A stretch of DNA of 64,000 nucleotides from Diphasiastrum complanatum (taxonomy: Eukaryota; Streptophyta; Lycopodiopsida; Lycopodiales; Lycopodiaceae): the NCBI GenBank assembly GCA_029204225.1, contig CM055098.1:50157134-50221133 (forward strand). Direction: 5' to 3'. The notes beneath the pieces are model-generated. The model saw only the letters and a list, made by a program, of their open reading frames with translations. It had not been told where the DNA came from and made no database searches. Shown here piece by piece: positions 1 to 26,852 of the stretch. Positions within the stretch are counted from its first letter, which is position 1. Each line of letters begins with the position of its first letter. The position numbers and the translations under genes were made by a program.

Positions 1-2169
1 CTTAAGGCTAGATGCTTCTCTATCCAAACCATTTTGGGGTGAAAGCAATAACTTGTGCTAACTATTTGTGCAATAGATTGCCAAACCAAGCCATTGGAGG
101 TAACACACCCATTTGAAGCTCTATTTGGAGAGAAGCCCAATCTCAAGGATCTCAAAGTTTTTGATCCACTTTCTATGTACACCAATCCTTGGATAAGAGA
201 AGGAAGGATGATGCAACATCCATCAAATGCATCTTTGTGGATAAGGTGAGGAATAGCAAAGGTTATAGAGTCTTCAATCCCATCACTAGCAAGTGATAGT
301 GAGTAGGGATGTTATTTTTGATGAAGGACATGCTTATGATTTGGGATGATAATGCTACTAATCATCTTGATGCCAAGGATCATGCTAGGATGGAGGAGGA
401 GCTTCCAAGTGAAGAAGAACTTGAGGATCCACCTCAAGATGCAGAACTCCAAGAACTCCAAGAAGATCTACAAGGGCTAGAGACCCGAGCCATTGAGGCT
501 CACCTATGATGGTCAAGGTGATCAAAGGGAAGGCTCATCATCTTTCACATCTTACACCTTTCTTACTTCAATGGTTAGATGAGCCAACATGTTATGAAGA
601 TGCTTGTAAGTCTAAAGGTTGGATGGATGCTATGCAAGTAGAGTATGATGCTCTTATTGAGAATCATACTTGGGATCTTGTGGAACTTCCTCAAGGGAAG
701 AAACCTCTTGATTGCAAGTGGGTGTTTAGATTGAAGTATAATCAAGATGGATCAATATGCAAGAATCAAAGCTAGGCTTGTTGCCAAAGGTTTTTTACAA
801 ACCAAAGGCATTGATTATGATGAGACTTTTGCTCCTGTGGCTAAGCTTGTTACTATCAGGCTGATCATTAGTCTTGCTACAACCTTCAATGGGAGCTATT
901 CCAATTTGACTTCACAAATGCATTCCTCAATGGTTATTTGGAGGAAGAGATCTACATGAGGCAACCCGAGGCTTCATCAAGGCAAAGCATGAAAGAAAGG
1001 TGTGTTTCTTGAAGAAGAGCCTTTATGGGCTCAAGTAAGCACCTAGAGCATGGTACTCTAGGCTAAACTCTTTTTTCATTTCCATCAATTTTGTATTGAG
1101 TGCCTATGATCCATCATTGTATATAAGTTTTCATGATGGCATGATCATTATTCTTGTTTTGTATGTAGATGACATTATCTTGAGTGATAATGATCTAGAT
1201 GGAATTAGAGATGTAAAAATTGCTTTAGCAAAAGAGTTTTAAGATGGTAGATCTCTGCCTTCATTCTTGGAATAGAGGGTATTAGAGGATGTGATTTTAG
1301 CTTCATTTTTCAATCTAAATATGCTACATCCATCCTAGATAGATTTGGAATGATGAATTTGTAAAGGCATTGAGACACCAATGGAGCAACATGTAAAAGC
1401 ATCTATTGGTTGTGATGAAGCGTCCTTTGAGGACATCACATTATATAGAAGGCTTATTGGCTCCTTGATCTATTTAACTATAGCTAGACCTGATCTTAGT
1501 TATAGTTTTGGAAAGTTAAGCCATTGCAAAGTCCTATAGTTTCACATTGGAAGATGGCCAAAAGAGTTCTTAGATACATTTCATTCACTAAGAATTTTGG
1601 TATTTTGTATAGAGGAACTAATCTTGGCTTAAGAGCCTATAGTGACTCGGATTTTGCAGGTGACAAAGTGGATAGAAGATCAACAAGTGCCTTTGCCACC
1701 TTTCTATGTGATGGAGTAGTATCATGGCTTTCCAAAAAGCAAGATACCATCTCCCTATCTTCCATAGAATCCAAATACAAGGGCCTTGACATCAACATGC
1801 AAGGAGGTCTTGTGGCTCAAAAGGCTATTGGTGGAGCTTCATGTCATGGAGGACGAGATCCCTATCATCTATTGTGACAACCAATCAGCCCAATCACTTG
1901 CAACTAATCCTACATTCCATGCAAGGAGCAAACACATCGAAATTGCTCATCATTTCGTGAGGGAAAAAGTGCAAGCTAAAGAGATCAAGCTCCAACACGT
2001 GCCATCATCAAGTTGCTTGGCTAATTTATTTACTAAACCTTTACCTAAAGATTCATTTGTCAAGCTTAGATCTTCAATTGGAGTTATTGATAAAAGCATT
2101 GTGATCTCCAAGGCTAGATTTGAGGAGGAGTGTGAAAAATTGCCTACATTGGCAAATCTAGCCATGTAG
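1..2169 (+). pseudogene. Ty1/copia pol remnant (integrase end, RT, RNase H), cut by window edge
   Basis: Broken pol polyprotein of a Copia element. In order: the integrase C-terminal stretch (FEALFGEKPNL, from about 115), a linker, the RT start (WKWVF-type [13 protein letters not shown] near 715, then ARLVAKGF and ETFAPVAK), the RT active site YVDD at 1162-1173, and RNase H (YSDSDFAGD near 1640, SWLSKKQDTISLSS, then CDNQSAQSLATNP and LFTKPLPKDSF). The frame changes several times and stops interrupt it, for example around 770, 960 and 1240, so it cannot make a working enzyme. The 5' LTR, gag and protease lie outside the window or are lost. A purine run near 2124-2136 may be the polypurine tract, but no LTR partner is visible. 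Confidence 0.9.
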
Positions 2170-2700
2170 AATATTGTACAGTTTGTCAATATTGTTTGTT
2201 GGTTACTTTTCAAACTAATTTTCCATGATATTAGCAAATCAAATTTTTTAGTTGTATCTTGTACACATTTTTCAATACAATCACTTTTCGGTTTAGTCAT
2301 CATGATTACTCATAAATAAGTTAAATATGTGTATTTTAAAAAAAAATCAACAAATAGCTTGATTTTAGAAATTTTAAACTAATCAAATCACTTATATGTT
2401 CAATTGTTTCTCGAAAAGATAAACTTTGAAAGTTTGAAAATAAAAAATTATTCTTAAAAAAATTAATCAAGAATTTGTTCACATTTGAAATTTTGCAATA
2501 GAGACAAATTTTAAAATAAAAAATACATATGATAGCTTATGATTTTTCATATTCATAAATTATAATAAAATGAAACTTTTCTTTATTTTTCATTCATTTT
2601 TATAAATTTGACATTCAATATTTTGGCAAATTTTCAAACAATTTTCAACTTTTTGAGAAAACTGGTATCTAGGTCATTTCTCTTTTTTTTGGTCACTGTG
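2170..2700. other. AT-rich stretch without a gene
   Basis: Very AT-rich sequence with no coherent reading frame. It could include a decayed 3' LTR of the preceding element, but no second copy is present to prove it. Confidence 0.5.
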
Positions 2701-2714
2701 TTAGATATTCTATG

Positions 2715-4302
2715 GCACAGAAGACTATGCCGAACCACAAACATTCGAGAAAGCCATCGACAGTCCACCAGGCAAGGACAAACGGATTCAAGCCATGAAT
2801 GAAAAAATGGAGTCCATGAAGAAGAATGAGGTCTGGACACTACAACCAGGGCCAGACAAACGAAAGACAATGCAATGCAAGTGGGTTTACAAACTCAAGT
2901 ATGGACCAAATGGGGATGTTGAAATACAAGGCCAGACTTGTAGCGAAGGGTTTTTCTCAGAAATATGACATCGACTACATTAAGACCTTCTCTCCAGTGG
3001 TGAAACATGCGTCCTTACGTCTACTATTTGCATATGCAACTGCATACGACCTCATGATTCACATCGTTGATGAGAAGACAACGCTCCTACATGGCGAACT
3101 AGATGAAGAAGTCTACATGGATCAACCTCCAGATTATGCCTCCGAATCACTTTCTACCTAAGCATGCAGAATGCACAGAAGTATCTATGGTCTGAAATAA
3201 TTAGCACGATAATATTATAAGAAGAAAGATCATGCCCTGATATCTTTGGGATTCAAGCCTTTGTGGCCAATTTTAGTGTTTATGTGAGAGTCACAGATGG
3301 GGAGATCATCATTGTTGCTGTGTATGTGGATGACACCCTGATATTATGCAGAAGCGAAAGCCTGATTGCAGGAGTGAAGAATGAGATCTCGAAACATTTT
3401 AAGATAACAGACCTAGGAGAAGCCAGATGTTATATAAGCTTGCAAATCGACCACAACTATGATGAAGGAAACCTATACCTTCATCAGTCAAGGTACATCC
3501 AAAAAATCCTAAACGATTTTGGGATGACAGATCGCAAAGGGACAAAAATTCCAATGCTTGTAGGAACAATCCTGATGAACAAAGATTGTTCAAATATAGA
3601 AGAAGAGCAAGAGATGATGCAGCACACACCTTACAGGAGGCTGATCAGATCTTTGATGTATCTAGCAAACAACACACGTCCCGACATAGCTTATGTCGTG
3701 TTCAGGATGAGCCAATTCAACACGAATCCAGGCTTAGCACACTGGAAGATCACGAAGTGAATCTTACAGTACCTTCAGCAAATGAAGGATTATGGGTTGT
3801 GTTACTCTCATGATGCATGTTTCCAAATGCACTCCTACAGTGATGCTAGCTAGGCATCTCTCAAGGACGACTGTAAAAGTGTCTCAAGATGGTGCACCAT
3901 TGCAACAAGCGTAGCAATTCTCTGGGTCAACAAGAAACAAACCATTATAGCTCAATCATCTTGCAAAGCAGAATACGTTGCAGCCACAAAGATGGCCAAT
4001 GAAATCACATAGCTCAGACAAGATTGGGTGAAACCAATCAAGAGCCACTGATTCTGCATATGAACAATACTTCTGCAATTCACCTGACGAAGGATCTCGT
4101 GTTTCACTCAAGGACAAAACACATTGCAATCAAATATCATTTGATAAGGGACCTAGTCACAATAAATGAGTTGCAGACTAGCTTCATTGGAACGAAGCAA
4201 ATGGTGACAAACATCTTCACCAAGGCCTTAAACAAAATTTTGTTCGAGAGGCAGAGGAAGAGTCTAGGAGTCATAAAGCCACCATGCTTTGAGAGAGAGA
4301 GA
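2715..4302 (+). pseudogene. Ty1/copia RT-RNase H remnant, 5' truncated
   Basis: Second Copia fragment, beginning abruptly just before the RT domain (EPQTFEKAID-like, then CKWVYKLKYGPNGD, RLVAKGFSQKYDIDY, FSPVVKHASLRLLFAYAT), with the active site in AVYVDDTLIL near 3320 and an RNase H tail (LHMNNTSAIHLTKD, RTKHIAIKYH, TNIFTKALNK). Frameshifts occur near 2920, 3160-3200 and 3760-4020, with further stops. Gag, protease and integrase are absent. Its RT closely resembles that of the full element at 33.5-39.4 kb (shared RLVAKGFSQKY and FSPVVKH), so both belong to one Copia lineage. It ends in a purine tract (4290-4302) directly before an LTR. Confidence 0.88.
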
Positions 4303-5228
4303 TGAAGAAACAAAGGGTTTCGAGCCACAAAGATTTGCTAGCTTTCGAGCTCAAGTCTGCAGAAACACAAGGGAGCAGCCCAAACAAGAACATCGAAGCT
4401 TCGACGACTGAGGACCCGAAGACGACGATAAAATGTTCGTTGACTGAAGGCCACTCAAACACAAGGAACAATGTTCGTGGACCCAAGGCAATCTAATGGC
4501 AAGGCCAAAGAGAGAGAAGAAGACATGAAGACCCAAGGGGCGGCGGATCTCCACGCGTCAAAGTACAAAGGAGATCGCAAAAATACAAAGGAAATGTCAT
4601 CCTCTAGAGACTGACAAGATACCCTTGGAACGTGCCTAGTCAGCTATTTTTGTAATCTTCTGATCTGCTAATCATATCCCCCTCTCTCTACATACATGTA
4701 GAGCGTAAATTATTAATTATGCATATGCAAGGAATCAGATTGGTAGTATACCAATGTAAGCTGAGCAGTGTGTAGTCAGCTAATGTTCAAGAAGTCCGCT
4801 AGTAAGCGCAACAAGTTTTTGATTCGTGAAAGACTTAGTTTCTTTCGTGCCGACGTGCTGTGTGGTTTGTCACAACAGCGTGTAAGGAATTCTTTGATAA
4901 TGCAGTAGATGTTTTATGTAGATAAGTTTATTGTCTTGAACATGATCAAATGATTTATTGTTTGGTAGTTGTATGTTTGTAGTCAGCAAGTTTAATCTTA
5001 TTCCGCACACTAGTTTTACCTTGTTGAATGCATAAGTAAATTATATGTAGGTCAGCAGTGTCTGCCCTCACCCTGGAGGATTGTAGATCTTGTCATAGAG
5101 GGTAGTAGACCTGAGGACAGAATCGAATTCCATCTAGGTTTGTTTCTGTGAGAATCTCAATAGTGGTATCAATGTGAAACAATTCGTGTCTGGATATCAA
5201 CTGTGCTTGACCCGTTGTTTCCTCAACA
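4303..5228 (+). repeat. LTR of a Copia element (TG...CA, 926 bp)
   Basis: Starts with TG directly after a GAGAGAGAGAGA polypurine tract and ends with CA one base before a PBS. It therefore looks like the 3' LTR of the upstream RT-RNase H remnant and also like a 5' LTR for whatever followed. No second copy is in the window, so the borders rest on these terminal signals only. Confidence 0.7.
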
Positions 5229-5229
5229 G

Positions 5230-5241
5230 TGGTATCAGAGC
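5230..5241 (+). other. Retrotransposon primer-binding site (initiator Met-tRNA type)
   Basis: TGGTATCAGAGC, complementary to the 3' end of plant initiator methionine tRNA, the usual Copia PBS. It lies one base after the LTR end. Confidence 0.85.
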
Positions 5242-5254
5242 TTAGAGATTCTCA

Positions 5255-5690
5255 TCAGAGGCTACTCCAACTCATATTGCGGAGGAACAGTCTCTACCAG
5301 AAAATCTACCTACGGGTTCTGTTTCTATCTAGCAGGGGATTTTGTGAAACTCAAGAAAGTAGAAATCAGTGGCACTTTATTCGACCGAGGCAGGGTACAT
5401 CGCAACATGTCAAGCTTCAAAAGAAGCTATATGGGTCGGGTTATTACTTTACGACTTACATCACACTCAGTGCAATGCCATTACCATTCTGTGTGACAAT
5501 TTGAGCTGTATTTCACTGTCTCTGAATCCCAAATTTCATGGTAAGTCTAAATACAAAGAAATCCACTATTATTTTATTTGGGAGAAGGTTTTCTCATGAC
5601 AAGTGATCCTTCAATACTGCTCCACAATAGAAATAGTTGTAGACATATTCACCAAAGCTTTTCTCAGGATCAAGCATAATTTTTTTTTTA
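5255..5690 (+). pseudogene. Ty1/copia RNase H remnant
   Basis: Frameshifted RNase H domain: GYSNSYCGG and TRKSTYGFCFYLAGDF in one frame, then a STEAGYIA-like motif, a CDNLSCISLSLNP metal-site stretch, and near 5645 a DIFTKAF-type tail. It starts within about 15-25 bases of the PBS, so almost all of the internal region (gag to RT) has been lost, or the LTR-PBS belongs to another insertion that was cut here. Confidence 0.8.
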
Positions 5691-6156
5691 GCATGCTAAA
5701 CCTGATGAAGTCACCAAGGCACCAACCGTGACCTTAAGGGAGACCATTGGAAATTAAGTTCACAGTTTCATCTTTGGTGATACTATCTCTATTTCAAAAT
5801 TCTTCTTGCACATTTTTTATCACTGATTTAGGATCAGATGCAACCTACTTTGGTTGTATGTTTGCTCATCTGATACCTGCAGGAATCACAGAACTCAGAC
5901 AACCGAACTATTTGAAGAACGACTACATCAAGCTTTTGGTTGATCTTCATCCATGGATCAAACACTAAAGGGTAACCAATCCTATTCTTTTCACATTCGA
6001 ATGTCAAGTTCAAGTTATTTGAAGAACATTGAAGACCTGGCCATCTTCAACAACTTCAGCAAATCAAATTTCTAAACAAGTCTACATAAATACATTGTCT
6101 TCGTAACAGTCTACAGAATTGAACTGTTTTTTGCACATTTCGCATTTTTTCGAAAG

Positions 6157-6316
6157 GCGAAAAATGCGAAGTGCCCATCTACTTCGACGAAATAAAAGTT
6201 CCAAGTTCATTGTCACATTTTCCTGAAAGACGAAAAATGTGAAGTGCACATCTACTTCGACGAAATAAAAGTTCCAAGTTCATTGTCGCATTTTTCGGAA
6301 AGGCAAAAAAAATGCG
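6157..6316. repeat. 73-bp tandem duplication
   Basis: A unit running from GAAGTGCCCATC (6168) recurs from GAAGTGCACATC (6241) with the shared core TACTTCGACGAAATAAAAG. The two copies differ by only a few bases. Confidence 0.85.
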
Positions 6317-6319
6317 AAC

Positions 6320-6680
6320 TATGCGACCAAAGTCATCGAAAGTGTCCGAAGTGGCCGAAGTCTCCGACTTCTTCAACCATCAAGTCAGTCGATGACTGAA
6401 GTCACCGAAGTCACCAAAGTGTCCGGAGTCTCTGACTTCTTCGACAACTTCGACCATCAAGTCATCCGAAGTGTCCGAAGTCTGACGTCACCAATGTGAC
6501 CGAAGTCTTCGAAGTATTCGACATCTTCGACTTATTTGACTACTTCGATGATCTATTGATCCAACTACTTTGAAGTCATTCGAAGTGTCCAAAGTATCTG
6601 ACTTCTTTGACAATCAACTGATCCATCCACTTTAATGTTCAATCTTCGACGAGTCAACCGACTCATTCGACTTTCTCAAT
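6320..6680. repeat. Degenerate CTTCGAC / GTCCGAAGT short-motif array
   Basis: Dense imperfect repeats of CTTCGAC, TCCGAAGT and ACTTCTTCGAC on both strands, continuing from the 73-bp duplication. No coding sense. Confidence 0.7.
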
Positions 6681-7299
6681 GACTTCAAGTCATATTTCTC
6701 GTCTGATTGATAAACACACTACAAGCTTGGAAAGATGATCTTGAAATAAAAATAATAATTACAAACATTATTAGTTTGGTCAATAAATAGTGCTATACAT
6801 GTTATCTGCTAGCCAATCCAAACACTATTAACATTTGAGCAATGACAACGGCCCATCCATAGAACATGAAGCATATTCAAGCCATCAGAATTTCACCACC
6901 ATAACACTGATGCAAACAAGACTTGCAGTTTATTTAAACCATTTACAAGAGTAAATAGCAAAAAACAGAGTTTTATTGTTAATTGGACTAACTTTAAGGC
7001 TATCATTCAACACCCTGGAAGCATCTTCGGGTGGTCATAAGCTAAAATGCAAACTTCAACATGAAAAGGCTCCAAATATTCATGAATCTACAGATTTGCT
7101 CTTACTCGTTGAGTCTCAAACCAGTATCTCCAGATAATTGCTAAGAACCACTAAAGTCAACTTCAACGTATTTGGCATGCTACTACTAATGCAAAAGCCT
7201 CATGCTGTCTATGAGCAAATACACATTTCTTAACTCGCACCAATTATGATGACATCAATGTCAATTTTCAGTTTTTTAAAACAATTTTAATATAGAATA

Positions 7300-7610
7300 T
7301 TATTTCACGACACAAATGTCCAATCATATTTTAAACAATGATTTTGTGGCATATCACAAATGTTTGCTATTCACCCCTTAGATTGATTGGCTAACCTCCA
7401 TCCATATAGAGTGCTCATTCATCACTTCAGGCTACTCATGTGGGCAGTTTTGCTCTTCTTAAACAAAGCATGTCAGGGACTAATATTTCAAGATACAAAT
7501 GTCCAATCATATATAAATTAAACAGGGCTTTTGTGGCATACCACAAATATTTGCTATCATTCACCCCTTAGATTGGCCCACCTCCATAAATATAGAGTGC
7601 TCAACTCATG
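7300..7610. repeat. Diverged direct repeat of about 110 bp
   Basis: 7306-7414 and 7488-7605 share ACAAATGTCCAATCATAT, TTTTGTGGCATA, CAAAT.TTTGCTAT and ATAGAGTGCTCA blocks, with small indels. Confidence 0.7.
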
Positions 7611-8238
7611 AAAATTCTTTCACCTATGATGTCCTGGCTACGGTATTTTTCTCCCAATTAACCAGCAACACGTCTACAAACTGAGTAACCTCACCGTTAG
7701 CTCTAGTAATCATGAAATAGAATGGAATTTGAGCAAAAAGATCACTTTCTGATCAAGATACAGGGGTCTATTTGATACTTCAAAGTAAGCAGAGACTGAA
7801 GGTTGAAGTTGGCAGGTTCCATATCACATGCTCAACTATGCTGCAGATATATGTAGCTAGATTGCCACTTGTGAACTCTCTAGTAAAAGATCCAAGGACA
7901 AACAACACTGCCACTGGATACAAATCTAGTACACCTTTTTATCTGCAGTTCATATGCAACAGACCTAGGACATGCACCAAGAGAAAAGACATACAACTGT
8001 CTTACAATTTTCATAATTTTCTATAACCAATGCAGCTGCCAAAACAGGAAAAACTGACTTTTCATGTCAGTTCCCTGGGAGCTGCTATTAACAAGCTTGA
8101 CCGTGGATACAAAATGTCTCCTCTTTCACCAAGAGCTCATATATGGATCCATCGTCATATAAGTATGACTTTTGAAACTATGAGCTTGTGGGACTAATCT
8201 CAACCATAAAAAGTCATTTTGAGAAAGCACAGCCTAGG

Positions 8239-8540
8239 CATTTGATTCTCACTTGGATGAAGACAGACCACGATCTTTAGATTAGATTATGAAAATTAAC
8301 GAAGTTGTTCTTTGAGTAAGCCAAGTTGGAAAATGTGTCAAAATTTCTAATTAGTATTACGCCTATGTGCTACATGGTACCAGAACTATTCATTTGATTC
8401 TCACTTGGATGAAGACAGACCACAATCTTTAGATTAGATCATGAAAATTAACAAAGTTGTTCTTTAAGTAAGCCAAGTTGGAAAATGTGTCAAAATTTCT
8501 AATTAGTATTACGCTTATGTGCTACATGGTACCAGAACAT
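8239..8540. repeat. Near-perfect tandem duplication, 152-bp period
   Basis: The block from TTTGATTCTCACTTGG (8241) to TGGTACCAGAAC recurs from 8393 with only a few substitutions. It lies about 0.5 kb past the GPN1 stop codon. Confidence 0.9.
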
Positions 8541-9079
8541 TACGGCCATACTCATTGATCACCCAGAAGATGGTCCCAGTACATTTATAACACTTCATAA
8601 TCCTGATTTTAAAATTTGAAGCTGAAAGATGGCCCAGTAAGGGCTGGGCATGCACTAGAGGTCCCATGCAAGGGCCCTTTCAGCTACTTGCCAAAGGAGG
8701 AGCATAAGAACCTCGGTCTAATACCCTGTGAGCTTTGTGAAGTGATACCCAGATTCATGACTTGGCCATCTTTGAGAGACCACTCTTATCCACAGTCCGC
8801 ATTATTAACTTCAAGAACTTCCCAGCTTACATGCAGTTCTGATCTGGACCTGACATTCATCATATATGGCTGCAATTTTGCTTCATCATACTTAAACAAG
8901 CGCCCTTGTGATACCAAAGGTTCAAAGTCACATTATACAAAAAATTTCAGTGCAGATAACAAACATCAAAATCTCATTTGCAAACGCATAATTGCAGGAC
9001 AAAATTTCTTCATGCTCAAAAGTGTCAATAGTTTACTCCTGCCGGTGTGGAATCATTTACGTAAGTATCTGGCAAAATG
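8541..9079 (-). other. Probable GPN1 3' UTR and flank
   Basis: Follows the GPN1 stop (TAG at 9080-9082). No canonical AATAAA on the minus strand was seen in this stretch, so the transcript end is not placed. Confidence 0.4.
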
Positions 9080-24106
<15,027 letters not shown>

Positions 24107-24174
24107 GCTCCACTCCACCCTTCCTTCAACTGACTGACGCAAATTTTCTTCTGCACTTTTGATCGTTGCCGACG

Positions 24175-24177
<3 letters not shown>

Positions 24178-24208
<31 letters not shown>
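24178..24208 (-). promoter_or_regulatory. (GA)n tract in the GPN1 5' leader
   Basis: Pure CT repeat on plus, GA in gene orientation, 72-102 bases upstream of the GPN1 start. Plant BBR/BPC factors are known to bind such GA tracts; a role here is inference. Confidence 0.5.
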
Positions 24209-24211
<3 letters not shown>

Positions 24212-25619
24212 TCACATTATTGCTATTTTTCATTTTTCATTTTTCATCTCAAACCAAAAAAAACCCTAAAACAAACCCTCCTCTCATCTCCACTTTATAA
24301 CTTCTTTTTTTCTAAAACAACTTATTTCTTTTTAAAAACTTTTCTTTCTAGGAATTTATAAATGTTCTTTTTTTAAAAATTTTTAAATGCACATGTCATT
24401 TTCAACCCATTTTCACTGCACTTCAAATATGTTTTAGGGCAAACGTGGACCAATGAGAATACACAAAACTCTTTTTGTCTATCCACATTCTCTCTCTTTC
24501 TCTCTCGCTCTCTCTCTCTCTCTCTCTTGATAAGGGTTTTTTCTCAATTTCTTACCTCCAGAACCCTAATTTGAATTCAGGGTTTCTCTTTGGAATGCAT
24601 GCTGTATAGCTTTAATTTTCAAGACTTTGCTTATGGAGCAATTATTGGCACTACCAATTTGAGTTTCTTTCCATGCAACCCGTTCACTCTGGCAAAGGCA
24701 CAGGTCAGTGAATGGATGAGGGGGTTTGCAATTTTCTCTAAAATTATGTGTCGGCTGACCAATCCAACCAAGTGAAAAGTGTGATAGAGTGCTCGGGTGA
24801 ATGGACCACATGGAAAGAGGCCCTTAGAGTCCCACACATGAATCTACCTTTTTAAGCTTTGTTGTAAGCCATAATCTATTGTGACTATGTTTTGTTTTTT
24901 GTTTTTTAAACATTCTAAATGCTCTTAACAAGTCAAAGCTTCTTGCAATGTATAGTGAGACCACCTGCTTCTCTCCCATTATTCATTGCTAGTCACCATA
25001 TCCCTAGCTTTATCTCACTTTAGGGTTATCTTAAGTGAGTTTGAGCATTTAAAAGCATTATTTTCATATTTTAAATCTTTTGAAATACAATCTTTGTCAT
25101 TTTATTTTTTAACAAATAAGTACGTCTAACTTCTCATGATTTATATGTCACCTTGTTCCTTACGTTTCTTCCTATTGCAACAAGTAAACACAAAGTATGG
25201 TCTCGTCAAAAAGACTTAGATATAGACGTGGACAAATCAAAACTCAAGAATCAAGTTTATTACATAATTGAATACACAATCTCTTTCCATTTTTTCCCGT
25301 ATAAGGATTTCCCACCCATTTTTCTTTCAAATTTTAGCCTCGAAACCTTCAATCTTTCAGTATTTTCCACTCACTTGTCTCTGTTTCTTTTACTTCTTGG
25401 ATTTCAAATATTTCGTCTCAATTGAAGGTTAATATATATCATGGTGTTTGAGCTTCTTGTAGAATGTGTGTAGATGCATGAAAAACTTGAAAAGCTAAGG
25501 TTTTTGTGAAATAATTAGGGTGTTGGGAAAGAAAAATAGTGATATAGTTTTGATACTTGAATACTAATAAGATTATTTTGACGCTTGAATGCTATTAAGT
25601 TGTATACTAGAGCCTAAAA
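24209..25619. other. Intergenic, no gene
   Basis: Upstream flank of GPN1, AT-rich, with a further imperfect (CT)n tract at about 24490-24528. No coding frame is supported. Confidence 0.55.
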
Positions 25620-26038
25620 TAGCCACTGACAAGTATAAAATATGGTTGTCTCAGCTAATTGGAGATTTTGAACAAGATTTTGTGACAAAGAGAATTATTG
25701 TCCGTGACAAAATCTGAATACATTGTAGCTTCATAGAGGTAGTGTGGTTGAGAAATTTGTTGTCTAGCATTGGTCTCAGACAATATGCTCCAATAATTAT
25801 TCAGTGCGATAATCAAAGTGTTATTACACTATTGATGAATCCTAGGTTTCATTCTAGAAGCAAGCACATTGAAATTAAATATCACTACATCAAGAGTAGG
25901 AGTCTCAACAAAAATGCATGTCTAGAAATTTCCAAAACTCTATACATGGAAACTAACATATTTACAAAAGCATTAAATCAAGAGGCACACAAGAATTTTT
26001 TTGCAATCTTTAGTTTGGCAATCAAGGATCCAGATTAA
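25620..26038 (+). pseudogene. Ty1/copia RNase H C-terminal remnant
   Basis: Residues VVWLRNLLSSIG, QCDNQSVITLLMNPRFHSRSKH, IEIKYHYIK and TNIFTKALNQ mark the RNase H end and the usual Copia tail. Upstream parts are frameshifted and then lost. A purine tract (about 26035-26045) and an LTR follow. Confidence 0.82.
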
Positions 26039-26045
26039 GAGAGAG

Positions 26046-26580
26046 TGTTGTTGTTATGTCCATGACTTGTACATAGGAATCAATATACTCCTAGTCTTGG
26101 ATACACGGTACTCCTGTGAAACAACCTGTTAGTTATGCCGCATCATATTGAACATGACCCGAAAATAACTAATATCCTTTTGAGGCCTAGAACACACTAA
26201 ATGGAGTTAATACAAGGTTTGGGACAATGTAGAGTTATCAATGACAATTATATGAATGTGTGTAGTTATCAATAGCAATTCTATTAATAGAGGATCCATG
26301 ATAGAAACTCTATTCTAGATGAATATATGTATAGGAGAGGTAGGACCTTGCATGTCTATGTGCACATGTGGTTCTAGGCTCTATATAAGGAGGCCAAACT
26401 CGCCCTACTACTTAGATTTGTGATTGATTCATTGCCAGGCTCTCACTCTAATTTCGTGCTTCCTATACCTTGGCTTGGGGATGAAGCTCCTAGAGGTTGA
26501 TTGGTTGCTTCTACTTGGTTGGGTGTTTTTTCCATTGTGTTTGTCTTGTAAGCAAGATCTTGAGGAGCTTTCCCTTATAG
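26046..26580 (+). repeat. Copia LTR with TATA box
   Basis: Begins TGTTGTTGTTATG after the purine tract, contains CTATATAAGG (26381-26390) as promoter candidate, and ends at the PBS. The terminal CA has decayed (TTATAG). Single copy in the window. Confidence 0.68.
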
Positions 26581-26592
26581 TGGTATCAGAGC
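26581..26592 (+). other. Primer-binding site (initiator Met-tRNA type)
   Basis: TGGTATCAGAGC directly after the LTR, followed by about 250 bases of untranslated-leader-like sequence. Confidence 0.85.
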
Positions 26593-26852
26593 AACGCTTA
26601 CGAAGATCGAGAAACTTGGAGAGGTGGTGCTTTTCATTGGAATTTTGGTGGAGATCAACTAGTATTCTCATCCAGGTGGTGGAACAAGTGTGCAAATTGG
26701 TGGATCTTCCCAATTTCAATTTCCATATTGCTAAGATCCATGTCTCTCTTGATTTTTTTTGTGGTTTATGGAGAATTGTCCTAGAAGCTAATTTGTATTA
26801 ATTTTTTAGAGCTTTTTGTTGTGTAGCGGCTTGCATCTATGTATGAATGTAA

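Larger units (their letters stand above)
5691..8238. other. Intergenic, no gene; several local repeats
   Basis: No supported reading frame. Repeats inside it are listed separately. The rest looks like ordinary non-coding DNA, part of it possibly LTR-derived. Confidence 0.5.

Noticed and set aside
5230-5241. Possible tRNA gene because of initiator-tRNA complementarity
   Set aside because: Only 12 bases match. It is a retrotransposon primer-binding site beside an LTR end; no cloverleaf is present. The same holds at 18147, 26581, 34375 and 46599.
6157-6680. CRISPR-like or satellite array
   Set aside because: Only a two-copy 73-bp duplication followed by degenerate words; no regular repeat-spacer pattern, and the DNA is plant nuclear.
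26424-26801. 125-residue Leu/Trp-rich open frame
   Set aside because: It spans an LTR end, the PBS and the leader of a Copia element, which are non-coding.
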